A stretch of DNA of 64,000 bases from Flagellimonas sp. MMG031 (GTDB lineage: Bacteria; Bacteroidota; Bacteroidia; Flavobacteriales; Flavobacteriaceae). Below, piece after piece: positions 47,449-55,895 of this stretch. Below the pieces are notes generated by a model. The model had not been told where the DNA came from and did no database searches. It saw only the letters and a list, made by a program, of their open reading frames with translations. The stretch's first letter is position 1; each line of letters begins with the position of its first letter. The translations under genes were made by a program, and so were the position numbers. The stretch covers positions 1,916,001 through 1,980,000 of the forward strand of contig NZ_CP157804.1 in NCBI RefSeq assembly GCF_040112705.1, written 5' to 3'.

Positions 47449-48360
47449 ATGGACTTTATTGATTATTACAAGGTTTTGGGGGTAGATAAAAAGGCATCTA
47501 CCGAAGAGATTAAAAAGGCATACCGCAAACTGGCCCGAAAGTACCATCCGGACTTGAACCCTAATGATGTAGAGGCCGAAAAGAACTTTAAAAGGGTGAA
47601 CGAAGCCAATGAGGTACTATCAGACCCGGATAAGCGGAAAAAATATGATGAATACGGTAAGGACTGGCAGCATGCGGAGGAGTTTGAAAAAGCAAAACGT
47701 GCGAGGTCGCAGCAGGCGAACCAAGGGGATTATGGGGGATATACCTATAGTTCTGGCGGTTCGGCACAGGATTTTTCCGATTTTTTTGAATCCATGTTCG
47801 GGGGCAGGTCGGCCGGTTTTGGTGGCAGGGGACAACGCGTCCGATTTAGGGGACAAGACTACAATGCAGAGCTGAAATTGTCCCTTATGGATGTGTATAC
47901 GACGCAAAAGCAGACCCTTACCGTAAATGGCAAGAATATCCGCTTGACCATTCCAGCGGGAATCGAGGATGGCCAGACCATCAAAATAGCAGGTCATGGA
48001 GGCCCAGGAGTAGAGGGCGGTCCTGCAGGTGACCTCTACATTACCTTTTCCATTGTCAACAACACCGATTTTAGGAGAGACGGAGCCAACCTTTACAAGA
48101 CAGTGGAACTTCCTTTGACAAAAGCTGTTTTGGGCGGTGAAATCCAAGTGGAGACCTTAACGGGCAAGGTAAAATTGAAAGTAGCGCCCGGAACAGACAA
48201 TGGTACCCAAGTCAAACTGAAAGGAAAGGGTTTTCCCAAGTATAAAAAGGAGGGGCAATTCGGTGACCTGTATTTGACCTACCAAGTAAAAGTCCCTAAA
48301 AATTTGACCGCAGAGCAAAAGGAGCTTTTTGAGGCATTGGAGAAAACCAATCTAAAATAA
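47449..48360 (+). CDS. cbpA: DnaJ-family co-chaperone CbpA
   Basis: 303 residues. J domain (1-68) with HPD in YHPDLNPND and [21 protein letters not shown], a G/F-rich linker (about 85-125), no zinc-finger domain, and the DnaJ C-terminal substrate-binding domains ([38 protein letters not shown]). The absence of the CXXCXGXG repeats makes it class II/CbpA rather than DnaJ. It stimulates DnaK ATPase. The cbpM gene follows after 7 bp, a known pair in which CbpM inhibits CbpA. Confidence 0.93.
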   Translation: MDFIDYYKVLGVDKKASTEEIKKAYRKLARKYHPDLNPNDVEAEKNFKRVNEANEVLSDPDKRKKYDEYGKDWQHAEEFEKAKRARSQQANQGDYGGYTYSSGGSAQDFSDFFESMFGGRSAGFGGRGQRVRFRGQDYNAELKLSLMDVYTTQKQTLTVNGKNIRLTIPAGIEDGQTIKIAGHGGPGVEGGPAGDLYITFSIVNNTDFRRDGANLYKTVELPLTKAVLGGEIQVETLTGKVKLKVAPGTDNGTQVKLKGKGFPKYKKEGQFGDLYLTYQVKVPKNLTAEQKELFEALEKTNLK

Positions 48361-48367
48361 AAAAGAC

Positions 48368-48658
48368 ATGAAAAAAGAAAACTACATATCCATAGAGACC
48401 TTTTGTGAGCTTCACGGGGTAGGGGAATCTTTTGTGTACTCCATGTACGAGTATGAGATTTTACAAGTAAAAGATAAACCCGACAAAAGAATGCTTCATG
48501 TGGAAGAGCTTCCTGTATTGGAAAAAATGGTGCGTTTGCACAACGAGCTCGATATCAATCCCGAAGGGATACAGGCCATACATCATCTTTTGGGACAAGT
48601 GGAAAGTCTGCAAGAAGAAGTCGCTGCCCTGAAACGTAAATTGGATGCATTAAAATGA
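48368..48658 (+). CDS. cbpM: CbpM-like modulator of CbpA (MerR_2-type)
   Basis: 96 residues: a MerR-like helix-turn-helix region (ISIETFCELHGVGESFVYSMYEYEIL) and a C-terminal coiled coil (LLGQVESLQEEVAALKRKLDALK). CbpM binds the CbpA J domain and prevents DnaK stimulation. Identification rests on size, fold and the 7 bp distance from cbpA. Confidence 0.85.
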   Translation: MKKENYISIETFCELHGVGESFVYSMYEYEILQVKDKPDKRMLHVEELPVLEKMVRLHNELDINPEGIQAIHHLLGQVESLQEEVAALKRKLDALK

Positions 48659-48671
48659 TGGGGATGTCCGT

Positions 48672-48715
48672 ATGACCATCGTCATAGGAATATGAAAATT
48701 AGCAGATTACCTTTA
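48672..48715 (+). promoter_or_regulatory. CRP/FNR-like site and -7 element before the first USP gene
   Basis: Perfect palindrome aTGACcatcGTCAt at 48672-48685 (centre 48678.5) and TACCTTTA at 48708-48715, a 7/8 match to TAnnTTTG exactly 33 bp away. A second dyad, ATAACT-attgcata-AGTTAT, lies at about 48747-48766 in the leader region and could bind another factor. Confidence 0.65.
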
Positions 48716-48787
48716 AGGGAAGACAAAAAATGAAATATAATCCACATAACTATTGCATAAGTTATTGTGTTTCCAAAAGGTGATGCG

Positions 48788-49609
48788 ATGAAAAAAATAT
48801 TGGTACCCGTCGATTTTTCAGATTTTTCCAAATACGCCCTTGAGGTTGCTTCCAAATTGGCGAAGCAGCATGGGAGTGGCATTGTTTTGCTTCATATGAT
48901 CGGTATGTCCGATTCCGTATTGGCGAATTCCGAACTTGCGGAAGAGGCGGAGGCTAAATATTTTTTGAAACTGGCCAAGGATAAGATCAAGGAGTTGACC
49001 GGACAGAAATACCTTAAAGGTATCGCTGTGAATGCCATTATCCAAAACTATAAGGATTTTGAGGAGGTGAATAAGGTGGCCCAGGAACAAGATTGTGATT
49101 TGATCGTTATGGGCTCACATGGCGCTAGTGGTATTCGGGAACTTTTTGTGGGTTCCAATACCGAAAAAGTGGTACGCTCTTCCGACCTACCTGTTATGGT
49201 CATCAAGTCAAAACCGGAAGCGTTCCATTTGCAACGCATTGTGATGGCCTGTGACCTTGATTTGGAGAACATTTCCGTTTACAAGAAGGCGAAACAATTT
49301 GCCGAAAGCAACGGAGCTTCTTTGGAAATGGTCTATGTGCACAGCGCTGGCGCCAATTTTATGGGTCGTGACGATGTGACGCAACGCTTGGAGGCCTTTA
49401 AGCAGGAATTGGGAAAGGACGTTAACATTAACTTTTACGACCATAATTCGGTGGAGAAGGGCATACTTCAATATTGTTTTGAAAAAAATGCCGATCTATT
49501 GGTCATTCCTACCCATGGTCGAAAAGGATTGGCCCGTTTCATCGTCGGTAGTTTGGCCGAAACGGTCTCCAACCATGCAAAAATTCCTGTGATGACCATA
49601 AGGATATGA
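48788..49609 (+). CDS. Universal stress protein, two tandem Usp domains (USP-1)
   Basis: 273 residues from the ATG at 48788; an upstream in-frame start at 48767 adds only seven residues before the family-typical MKKILVPVDFSDFS. First Usp domain (1-145) has the nucleotide motif G-2x-G-9x-G-S in GSHGASGIRELFVGS. The second (150-273) ends with THGRKGLARFIVGS, where the first glycine of the motif is Pro, so only one domain clearly keeps ATP binding. Usp proteins support survival in starvation, low oxygen or energy stress. Convergent with the following gene with no bases between stops (49609/49610). Confidence 0.93.
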   Translation: MKKILVPVDFSDFSKYALEVASKLAKQHGSGIVLLHMIGMSDSVLANSELAEEAEAKYFLKLAKDKIKELTGQKYLKGIAVNAIIQNYKDFEEVNKVAQEQDCDLIVMGSHGASGIRELFVGSNTEKVVRSSDLPVMVIKSKPEAFHLQRIVMACDLDLENISVYKKAKQFAESNGASLEMVYVHSAGANFMGRDDVTQRLEAFKQELGKDVNINFYDHNSVEKGILQYCFEKNADLLVIPTHGRKGLARFIVGSLAETVSNHAKIPVMTIRI

Positions 49610-50017
49610 TCAATTGTCAAAAAGCAATTGCAATCGTCCCAAAAGAATGAGCTCCGATTTGTTGCTTCCGGCAAAGGCCGAGGCAATGGCCCGTGAAGTG
49701 GACATGGCCAAATCCTTGATCTCTTTGGTAAACAGGATTTTATGGTCTGTATAAAAGGCCTCAAATTCCTCGTATATCTCTTCACTGTCCTTGGTGTATT
49801 CCAATAGCCAGTCAAACACGGAAACAATCTGGAAGGCGGCATCCGTGCCGTACTCATCCTCAGCGTCATCTACTTCCAACCAATGGTCGCGCACCACCTC
49901 ATTGAGTTTTTCCATCTCTTTCATGTGAACACTGTGGTCCGCCATGGCAATGGCGTAGAACAATTTTCCTAAATTTTGATACAATTCGTTCTGTAGATTT
50001 TTATCAGATTCCAACAT
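49610..50017 (-). CDS. TerB-like all-helical protein
   Basis: 135 residues, helical, acidic. FYAIAMADHSVHMKEMEKLNEVV resembles the TerB/DjlA-type repeat (ADG.v...E...l). No signal or membrane segment. TerB-like proteins bind divalent metals and link to TerC membrane proteins; a terC gene lies at 22850, not adjacent. The upstream site 50071-50084 with TATATTTA at 50041-50048 (minus strand, centre 33 bp away) suggests control by the same factor as the USPs. Assignment is by pattern only. Confidence 0.45.
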   Translation of the reverse strand: MLESDKNLQNELYQNLGKLFYAIAMADHSVHMKEMEKLNEVVRDHWLEVDDAEDEYGTDAAFQIVSVFDWLLEYTKDSEEIYEEFEAFYTDHKILFTKEIKDLAMSTSRAIASAFAGSNKSELILLGRLQLLFDN

Positions 50018-50040
50018 TTTCTTAATTTTTAGTCCAAGTT

Positions 50041-50084
50041 TAAATATACCGATCTATTCGGTAGGGAAGCATGACCAAAATCAG
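50041..50084 (-). promoter_or_regulatory. CRP/FNR-like site and -7 element before the TerB-like gene
   Basis: Palindrome aTGACcaaaATCAg at 50071-50084 (centre 50077.5) and, on the minus strand, TATATTTA at 50041-50048, a 7/8 match to TAnnTTTG exactly 33 bp away and 24 bp before the start at 50017. On the plus side, towards the kinase gene, no element at this spacing is seen. Confidence 0.6.
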
Positions 50085-50101
50085 TATTTTTAGTCTAAGT
50101 T

Positions 50102-51631
50102 TTGGAAAAGTTCGAAGAAAGTAACGTATTGGGCATGTTTTCGGAGGTCATCTCCGAAGGCATCCTTATTGTCAATGCCCAGCAACAGATAACGGCCAGT
50201 AACAAGGCGGCCAACAAAATGTTCAACTATAATGAAGGCGAACTTCTGGGCCAGCCTCTGGACATCCTTATTCCCAAGCGCATCAAGCACAAACACGGGC
50301 AATTGGCCCATCGTTTTATGGGCGAGGGCAAGGCGAGGCAGATGGGAAAAGGACTGGATTTGGTGGGTATCCGTAAAGACGGGGAGGAATTTCCTTTGGA
50401 AATCAGCCTAAACCCTTTTAAGATGAAGGAACAGCAATATGTGCTGGCCTTGATCATGGATATCACCGAGAAAAAGAAAGCGGAGCAGACCATTGATTAT
50501 TGGTTTCAGATTTTCGACGAGTCGCTGAACGAAATTTACGTTTTTGATGCTGAATCCTTCATTTTTATCAATGTAAACCAAGGGGCACAGCGCAATTTGG
50601 GCTATTCTATCCAAGAGCTTACCAACATGTCGGTAATGGATATCAAACCCGAAGTATCTGCAGAAGTAATGCAGCGGTTACTGTCTCCACTTATCGCAAA
50701 ACGAAGGGAGAAGGTCATTTTTGAGTCCGTTCATCGGCGAAAGGATGGGACCCACTATCCTGTGGAGGTGCACTTGCAATTGTCCTATATTGAAAAGCGA
50801 AGGGTGGGTGTAGCGATAGTGTTGGATATCACCGAACGTAAAAACTATACCCAACAACTGGAAAACACCGTCGAGGAGCGTACGGAGCAATTACGGGAAG
50901 CATTGAAGGCAGAAAAAAAGTTAAACGAGCTCAAGACAAAGTTCCTTTCCTTGGTTTCACACGAGTTCAAGACACCCTTGTCCAGCATACTTACCTCTAC
51001 CTCCCTATTGACCAAATATACCACCACGGAACAGCAGGACAAACGCGATAAGCATATCGCTACCATTAAGTCCAAGGTGCGGTACCTCGATAATATTTTG
51101 ACCGATTTCCTATCCATTGAACGTTTGGATTCTGGCAAAGTAAATTACGCCTTGACTTCATTTCCGTTAAGCAAATTGATCAATGAGGTGGTTTACGATG
51201 CCAATACCCTGCTCAAAGAGGGTCAACGCATACAATATCCCCAGAATATCGATGGTATAGTTATCGAGTTTGATGAAAAGATCATGGGGTTGGCACTTTC
51301 CAATCTGGTCCATAATGCCATAAAATATTCTCCTGAGGACAGCGATATCGAGCTAAAGGTACACCAAGAACGGGAACAATTAAAAATTGATGTGGTGGAT
51401 CAGGGTCTTGGGGTTCCAGAGGAGGACCAACCCTTTATATTTGATCGATATTTTAGGGCCACCAACGTGCTTACGGTACAGGGCACTGGTATCGGACTCA
51501 ACACGGTCCGGCAACATATGCACAACCTCAATGCTAACGTAACTTTTAAGAGTGAACTTGGGCGAGGCTCGACCTTCACTCTTCACATACCAATAAATAA
51601 CAAGGAAAATGAAAAAGATCTTACTGGTTGA
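50102..51631 (+). CDS. Soluble PAS-PAS histidine kinase
   Basis: 509 residues if the TTG at 50102 starts, 498 from the ATG at 50135; I keep the TTG because it preserves the helix leading into the first PAS domain, but this is open. PAS1 about 12-125, PAS2 about 130-250, each closed by a DIT(E)K/R-type end; HisKA with phospho-His H287 in SHEFKTPLSSI; HATPase with N box SNLVHNAIKYSPED, DQGLGVPEEDQ and GTGIGL. No membrane helix and no cysteine, so it senses an internal ligand. PAS1 His65 sits in the region of the haem His of FixL, but the distal Arg position is Leu and this PAS form is common without haem. It overlaps the partner regulator by 23 nt. Confidence 0.92.
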   Translation: MEKFEESNVLGMFSEVISEGILIVNAQQQITASNKAANKMFNYNEGELLGQPLDILIPKRIKHKHGQLAHRFMGEGKARQMGKGLDLVGIRKDGEEFPLEISLNPFKMKEQQYVLALIMDITEKKKAEQTIDYWFQIFDESLNEIYVFDAESFIFINVNQGAQRNLGYSIQELTNMSVMDIKPEVSAEVMQRLLSPLIAKRREKVIFESVHRRKDGTHYPVEVHLQLSYIEKRRVGVAIVLDITERKNYTQQLENTVEERTEQLREALKAEKKLNELKTKFLSLVSHEFKTPLSSILTSTSLLTKYTTTEQQDKRDKHIATIKSKVRYLDNILTDFLSIERLDSGKVNYALTSFPLSKLINEVVYDANTLLKEGQRIQYPQNIDGIVIEFDEKIMGLALSNLVHNAIKYSPEDSDIELKVHQEREQLKIDVVDQGLGVPEEDQPFIFDRYFRATNVLTVQGTGIGLNTVRQHMHNLNANVTFKSELGRGSTFTLHIPINNKENEKDLTG

Positions 51632-52655
51632 AGATGACACCTCGCTACGCGAAAATGTGGCCGAACTGTTGGAATTGTCCGGTTTTGAAGTTTGTACGGC
51701 ATCCAATGGGCTCATAGCTGTGGACATGGCCAAAAAGGAGGTTCCCGATTTGGTACTCTGTGATATTATGATGCCCGAACTGGATGGGTATGGTGTCCTT
51801 GAGGAACTGTCCTCCCATGAAAGTACACGGCAAATTCCGTTCATTTTTGTTTCCGCCAAAACAGAAAAACAGGATGTTCGCCGAGGAATGAACCTAGGTG
51901 CGGACGATTATTTGACCAAACCTTTTGAGGAGGAGGAACTGCTGTCTGCCATCGAATGTCGATTGGAGAAGGCCAAACAGATGAACACCGTGCTCCAGGA
52001 ACACCCTAAACAGGCAAAAGAAGACGAAATCCGTTCCCTGAACGAATTGAAGAATTTTTTTGATGACCACGGGGAATTGTTGTCCTACAAAAAGGACGAG
52101 ACCATCTACAATAAAGGTGACCACTCCAATATGGTATATCTTATCCTGAAAGGGGTGGTGAAAAGTTGCAGTTTGGATGAAGAGGGAAAGGAATTGATCA
52201 CCTCAATTTATTCGGCAGATGATTTTTTGGGCTTTACCTCCCTAACCGATCACCTGCCTTATCAAGAATACACCATAGCCATGGAAGATGTGGAACTTGC
52301 AGGAATTTCCAAGGAAAAAGTAAAGGGCATTTTGGAAGACAACAGGAGTGTGACCTTGGAATTGATGGATGTGATAACCGGAAACCTGACCGACATCAAA
52401 AAGCAATTGTTGCAAATGGCCTACAGTTCTGTAAGGAAGAAAACGGCCCAGACCCTTTTGCTCTTTTCCAAGGCCATTAATAGGGATAAGGACGGCGCCC
52501 TTAAAATAGCCCGTAGCGACTTGGCGGGTGTGGCCGGGATTGCCACCGAAAGCCTTATCCGTACACTTTCCGATTTTAAGAACGAAGGACTCATCGCTAT
52601 AGAAAACCGCACTATTTCAGTAATCGACAGGGAGGCATTGGCACGTGTAAATTGA
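51609..52655 (+). CDS. Response regulator with CRP/FNR-type effector: REC + cNMP-fold + Crp HTH
   Basis: 348 residues. Receiver domain 1-120 with acidic pair D9-D10, phospho-acceptor D52 in LVLCDIMMPELDG and K104 in YLTKPF. A linker (120-155), a cyclic-nucleotide-fold domain (about 156-270: ETIYNKGDHSNMVYLILKGVV) and a Crp-type winged HTH (about 272-345). The recognition helix ATESLIRTL keeps Glu314 and Arg318, the residues that read TGA in CRP/FNR half-sites. It lacks the N-terminal cysteine cluster of FNR, so the signal should be phosphorylation by the kinase that overlaps it by 23 nt. Sites of the form TGAY-N4-RTCA upstream of neighbours make it the likely regulator of the cluster. Confidence 0.93.
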   Translation: MKKILLVEDDTSLRENVAELLELSGFEVCTASNGLIAVDMAKKEVPDLVLCDIMMPELDGYGVLEELSSHESTRQIPFIFVSAKTEKQDVRRGMNLGADDYLTKPFEEEELLSAIECRLEKAKQMNTVLQEHPKQAKEDEIRSLNELKNFFDDHGELLSYKKDETIYNKGDHSNMVYLILKGVVKSCSLDEEGKELITSIYSADDFLGFTSLTDHLPYQEYTIAMEDVELAGISKEKVKGILEDNRSVTLELMDVITGNLTDIKKQLLQMAYSSVRKKTAQTLLLFSKAINRDKDGALKIARSDLAGVAGIATESLIRTLSDFKNEGLIAIENRTISVIDREALARVN

Positions 52656-52681
52656 AAAAAATCGGTCATGATGGGGCGTAA

Positions 52682-52695
52682 GTGATATTTATCAT
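52682..52695 (+). promoter_or_regulatory. CRP/FNR-like site before the second USP gene
   Basis: Palindrome gTGATatttATCAt at 52682-52695, 55 bp from centre to the ATG at 52744. At the expected 33 bp distance there is only CATATTGC (52718-52725), a weak -7 match. A second TA-containing element (TATTTTTTG, 52701-52709) is too close. The half-sites are strong, the promoter is not. Confidence 0.55.
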
Positions 52696-52743
52696 TCCAT
52701 TATTTTTTGCGAATGTCCATATTGCGCCATCAATTCATGACAG

Positions 52744-53577
52744 ATGAAGAATATTCTGGTCCCAACCGATTTTTCGGAGAATTCTGTTCGGGCGCTAAAG
52801 TATGCCCAAATGCTGTTCGATTCCGAAGAATGTAACTTTTATATCCTATATGTCGGTACCCTTCTGGACACCAAGAACGATGCTGAAACCATGCAGTATG
52901 GCGATGGGGATTCCGAGAATACAAAAAGAAAACTTGCCGATTTGGTAAAAGATACCAGGGCACATAGTACCGAGGCCAATCATTTCTTTTTTTCATTGCA
53001 CGAGTACGGTTTTTTTATCCCAACGATCAAAAAACATTTGGACGAACAAAACATTGATCTAATTGTCATGGGTACCAAAGGGGCATCGGGTATCAAGGAA
53101 AAAGTGATCGGCACCAATACCGGGGATGTGATTACCAAGGTGCAGTGCAATACCCTTGTGGTTCCTGAGCAAGTTGAACTTTCCAAACCCCGCGAAATTG
53201 CCTTCCCAACCGATTTGAACATCTTCTACTCGTTAAAAATGCTTCGGCCCATGATTGAAATGGTGCAATTGGGCAAGTCAAAGTTTCGAATTATGCATGC
53301 ACTGCAGGCAGGCGACCATCTGAACGAGGAACAAAAGAACAACAAGGAATACCTTTTGGATTTTATGAAGGAAACCTTTCCAGAGAGCCACAGCTTTCAT
53401 ACCATAACCAACAAAAAGGTAAAGTCGGCCATTCAGTGTTTTGTGGAGAGCCGGGAAATCGACATGATGTTCATGGTGGCCAAGAACCTGAATTTTATCC
53501 AACAGATCCTGTTCGATTCCATTGTGGAGCAAATCAGTTTTCACACCAAGATTCCATTCTATGTAATCCACGAATAG
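52744..53577 (+). CDS. Universal stress protein, two Usp domains (USP-2)
   Basis: 277 residues. First domain begins KNILVPTDFSENSVRALKYA and has GTKGASGIKEKVIGT, a full G-2x-G-9x-G-(S/T) nucleotide motif. The second half (about 150-277: IAFPTDLNIFYSLKMLRPMI) has lost the motif, as in several double USPs where one half is structural. It lies 88 bp after the response regulator stop, with its own palindrome, so it is probably a separate transcript. Confidence 0.92.
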   Translation: MKNILVPTDFSENSVRALKYAQMLFDSEECNFYILYVGTLLDTKNDAETMQYGDGDSENTKRKLADLVKDTRAHSTEANHFFFSLHEYGFFIPTIKKHLDEQNIDLIVMGTKGASGIKEKVIGTNTGDVITKVQCNTLVVPEQVELSKPREIAFPTDLNIFYSLKMLRPMIEMVQLGKSKFRIMHALQAGDHLNEEQKNNKEYLLDFMKETFPESHSFHTITNKKVKSAIQCFVESREIDMMFMVAKNLNFIQQILFDSIVEQISFHTKIPFYVIHE

Positions 53578-53601
53578 TACATTGGAAAAAAATCGTCCAA
53601 T

Positions 53602-53645
53602 CTGATGTAAATCATAGATAATCAGCAACGGAACGGGTAGCTTTG
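53602..53645 (+). promoter_or_regulatory. CRP/FNR-like site and perfect -7 element before USP-3
   Basis: Palindrome cTGATgtaaATCAt at 53602-53615 (centre 53608.5) and TAGCTTTG at 53638-53645, a perfect TAnnTTTG, exactly 33 bp from centre to centre. The USP-3 ATG is 65 bp from the palindrome centre. This is the cleanest plus-strand example of the motif geometry. Confidence 0.72.
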
Positions 53646-53673
53646 ATACTGTAGGAACCAAAAATCGAGAACC

Positions 53674-54516
53674 ATGATCAAAGTACTTTTGCCCACTGAT
53701 TTTTCGGAAAATGCTTTTCATGCCATTACCTATGCAGTAAAGCTATTGGAACACGCCACTTGTACCTTCTACTTGGTACATGCCTATACCCCTCCGGTGT
53801 ATAGGGTAGACTATGCCTTGGGCAGTCCAGGACAATTGGGCCTGCCCGATGACGAAAGGAACAAGGCAGAGGAAGCCTTGGAACGTACCAAAAAGAAGAT
53901 AAAGTCACTATTGCCCGTATCCCGGCACAGCTTTGTTACCCATGCCGCCTTCAACTCCTTGGCGGAGGAACTGGAATCGGTTTCCCAAAAAGAGGATATC
54001 GATTTTATTGTGATGGGCACCCAAGGAGCCACAGGAGCCAAAGAAATTCTATTTGGTTCGAACACAGTACAAGTAATCCAGAAATCATCGGTTCCGGTAT
54101 TGGCCGTTCCCGCTGAATTCGAATACCGTCCGCTCCAAAATATGTTGTTTCCCACCGATTACGAAGTGGAATTTAAAAAGGCCAATTTGGAAACGGTACT
54201 CCAGCTTTTGAAACTGTCCCGTGCCAAATTGCACGTTTTGCACATAAGCTCTCCCGAAGGCCTTGATGAGAGCCAAATGGATAATAAGGGCTATCTGGAA
54301 GGTCGCCTTTTGGAACGGAACCATCAATTTTATGATATGCCCGACCAAGATTTGATTGCCGCCATCAACGATTTTCAGGATACGGTGTCTGTGGACATGT
54401 TGGCCATGGTCAGGAACAAGCATACGTTTTTGGAGCGCCTCTTTATAGCGCCTACCATCAGAAATATTGGTTTGCACAGCAAAGTGCCTTTTTTGGTATT
54501 ACCGTTAAACCCTTAA
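53674..54516 (+). CDS. Universal stress protein, two Usp domains (USP-3)
   Basis: 280 residues. Starts IKVLLPTDFSENAFHAITYAV; first domain motif GTQGATGAKEILFGS is complete (G-2x-G-9x-G-S). The second half (about 150-280, MLFPTDYEVEFKKANLETVL) has no nucleotide motif. Followed after 9 bp by USP-4 on the same transcript. USP-2, -3 and -4 are clearly paralogs by order of blocks (PTDFS..., then FPTD or FAS in the second half). Confidence 0.92.
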   Translation: MIKVLLPTDFSENAFHAITYAVKLLEHATCTFYLVHAYTPPVYRVDYALGSPGQLGLPDDERNKAEEALERTKKKIKSLLPVSRHSFVTHAAFNSLAEELESVSQKEDIDFIVMGTQGATGAKEILFGSNTVQVIQKSSVPVLAVPAEFEYRPLQNMLFPTDYEVEFKKANLETVLQLLKLSRAKLHVLHISSPEGLDESQMDNKGYLEGRLLERNHQFYDMPDQDLIAAINDFQDTVSVDMLAMVRNKHTFLERLFIAPTIRNIGLHSKVPFLVLPLNP

Positions 54517-54525
54517 TCCGTTGCC

Positions 54526-55341
54526 ATGTTACACATTTTAGCACCCACCGATTTTTCGAACAACTCCTATAATGCGATTTATTATGCAGCCCGGTTGTTC
54601 GCCGATACCGATAGCGAATTTCATATCGTACACGTTTGCGGTACCGAGGGAAGTTCCGATTTGGAAAGCTCAAAATTGGAATCCACCAAAAACTTGGATG
54701 CCCTGCAGCACCGGCTCATTCGTGATGTGGGCAAAAACAACAAGCATTCGTGGAAAAAGGTTTCCCTGTGCTCCGATATGGCCAAAGGCATTGCTGATTA
54801 TGCCAAGGAAAACGATATGGATCTTACAGTCATCGGCAACAAGGCAAAGGAAGAAGTAAAAGACATTCTTTTTGGGAACAATGCCATGCAATTGGTGCGG
54901 GAGATTGCCCATTGCCCAGTACTCATCATCCCCTTGGAAATTGATTTTAAAAGGGTCGATAAGATGGCTTTTGCATCAAATTATGTGAGGCCTATTCACG
55001 CAGAAAGCGTTAGTGCACTTCAGTTTTTTAGTGCGTTACTGGATAGTGTCATTGTTCCCATGACTATCGAAGACGATAAAGGGAACGACGCCTCAAAGCA
55101 AAATAGGGCGGATTTTTTGGAGGCCATTTCCGAGAGCGCATCCAAAGAGGTCAAACTCCCGGTGTTCGAGGGCAAGGTAAACACCATATTGGAATTTGTG
55201 GACCTATGGAGCATTGATATGCTTTGCATGGTGTACTATCCCCATCATTTCTTTTTGGAATTTATAGGAAAGGGAATCATCAAAGAGCTCAATACAAAAT
55301 TGAAGATTCCCTTTTTGATCCTGCCCGATACGTCCAACTGA
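54526..55341 (+). CDS. Universal stress protein, degenerate nucleotide motif (USP-4)
   Basis: 271 residues. Starts LHILAPTDFSNNSYNAIYYAA. The nucleotide-loop position reads GNKAKEEVKDILFGNN: the second glycine is Ala and the final Ser/Thr is Asn, so ATP binding is doubtful. It may form mixed dimers with the ATP-binding USPs. Nine base pairs separate it from USP-3; 111 bp separate it from the eRF1-like gene downstream. Confidence 0.9.
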   Translation: MLHILAPTDFSNNSYNAIYYAARLFADTDSEFHIVHVCGTEGSSDLESSKLESTKNLDALQHRLIRDVGKNNKHSWKKVSLCSDMAKGIADYAKENDMDLTVIGNKAKEEVKDILFGNNAMQLVREIAHCPVLIIPLEIDFKRVDKMAFASNYVRPIHAESVSALQFFSALLDSVIVPMTIEDDKGNDASKQNRADFLEAISESASKEVKLPVFEGKVNTILEFVDLWSIDMLCMVYYPHHFFLEFIGKGIIKELNTKLKIPFLILPDTSN

Positions 55342-55452
55342 CGAAAATCATAGGGCAGTTTTCTGACCTTGCTTATTATATAATGGGTTAAAAGGGATGG
55401 AAAGCGAAGGAGCCATCCGAAAGAAAATGATAATTGAAAAATTGATGAAACT

Positions 55453-55881
55453 ATGAAGCAAATAGGAATTTGGTTGGACAAGCAGGAAGCCAACGTTGTG
55501 GTATTGAACAATGGGAAGGAAAGTATGTTCACTATTCCTTCGGAATTGGATTTTTTCAACCCCAAAGGCGGGGCACGATCCAAGACCAAATGGGGACCAC
55601 AGGACGTAGTGCAGGACAGCAAGTATTTGGAAAGGGAAAAACATCAGTTAAAAAAGTATTTTGATACGCTTGCCAAAAAGGTTTCCGATGCCGATGAACT
55701 TGCCATTTTTGGCCCTGCCGAAACTCCTGATAAGTTTACGGATGCCTTAAAATCTAGACACTCGGCCCTAGCCGGCAAAATCAAATTGACGGAGACAGCC
55801 GATAGTATGACCGAAAACCAGTTTAAAGCATTGGTAAAACGCTCTTTTGGAATGGATGACCGATATCCCGAAGGCGATTAA
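55453..55881 (+). CDS. eRF1-like (baeRF-type) small protein
   Basis: 142 residues: KQIGIWLDKQEANVVVLNNG at the start, a central basic helix region (SKYLEREKHQLKKYFDTLAKKV) and the block ELAIFGPAETPDKFTDAL, similar to archaeo-eukaryotic release-factor domain 2 proteins of bacteria (baeRF/'translational machinery protein'). Such proteins are proposed to act on stalled or hibernating ribosomes, which would suit a dormancy regulon. No signal or membrane part. Family call is from memory of the motifs, so moderate. Confidence 0.55.
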   Translation: MKQIGIWLDKQEANVVVLNNGKESMFTIPSELDFFNPKGGARSKTKWGPQDVVQDSKYLEREKHQLKKYFDTLAKKVSDADELAIFGPAETPDKFTDALKSRHSALAGKIKLTETADSMTENQFKALVKRSFGMDDRYPEGD

Positions 55882-55895
55882 GATTGCCCCGGAAC

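Noticed and set aside
50071..50114. The 50071 palindrome as promoter site for the kinase gene
   Set aside because: No -7-like sequence at the expected position on the plus strand (AAAGTTCG); the minus-strand direction fits much better.
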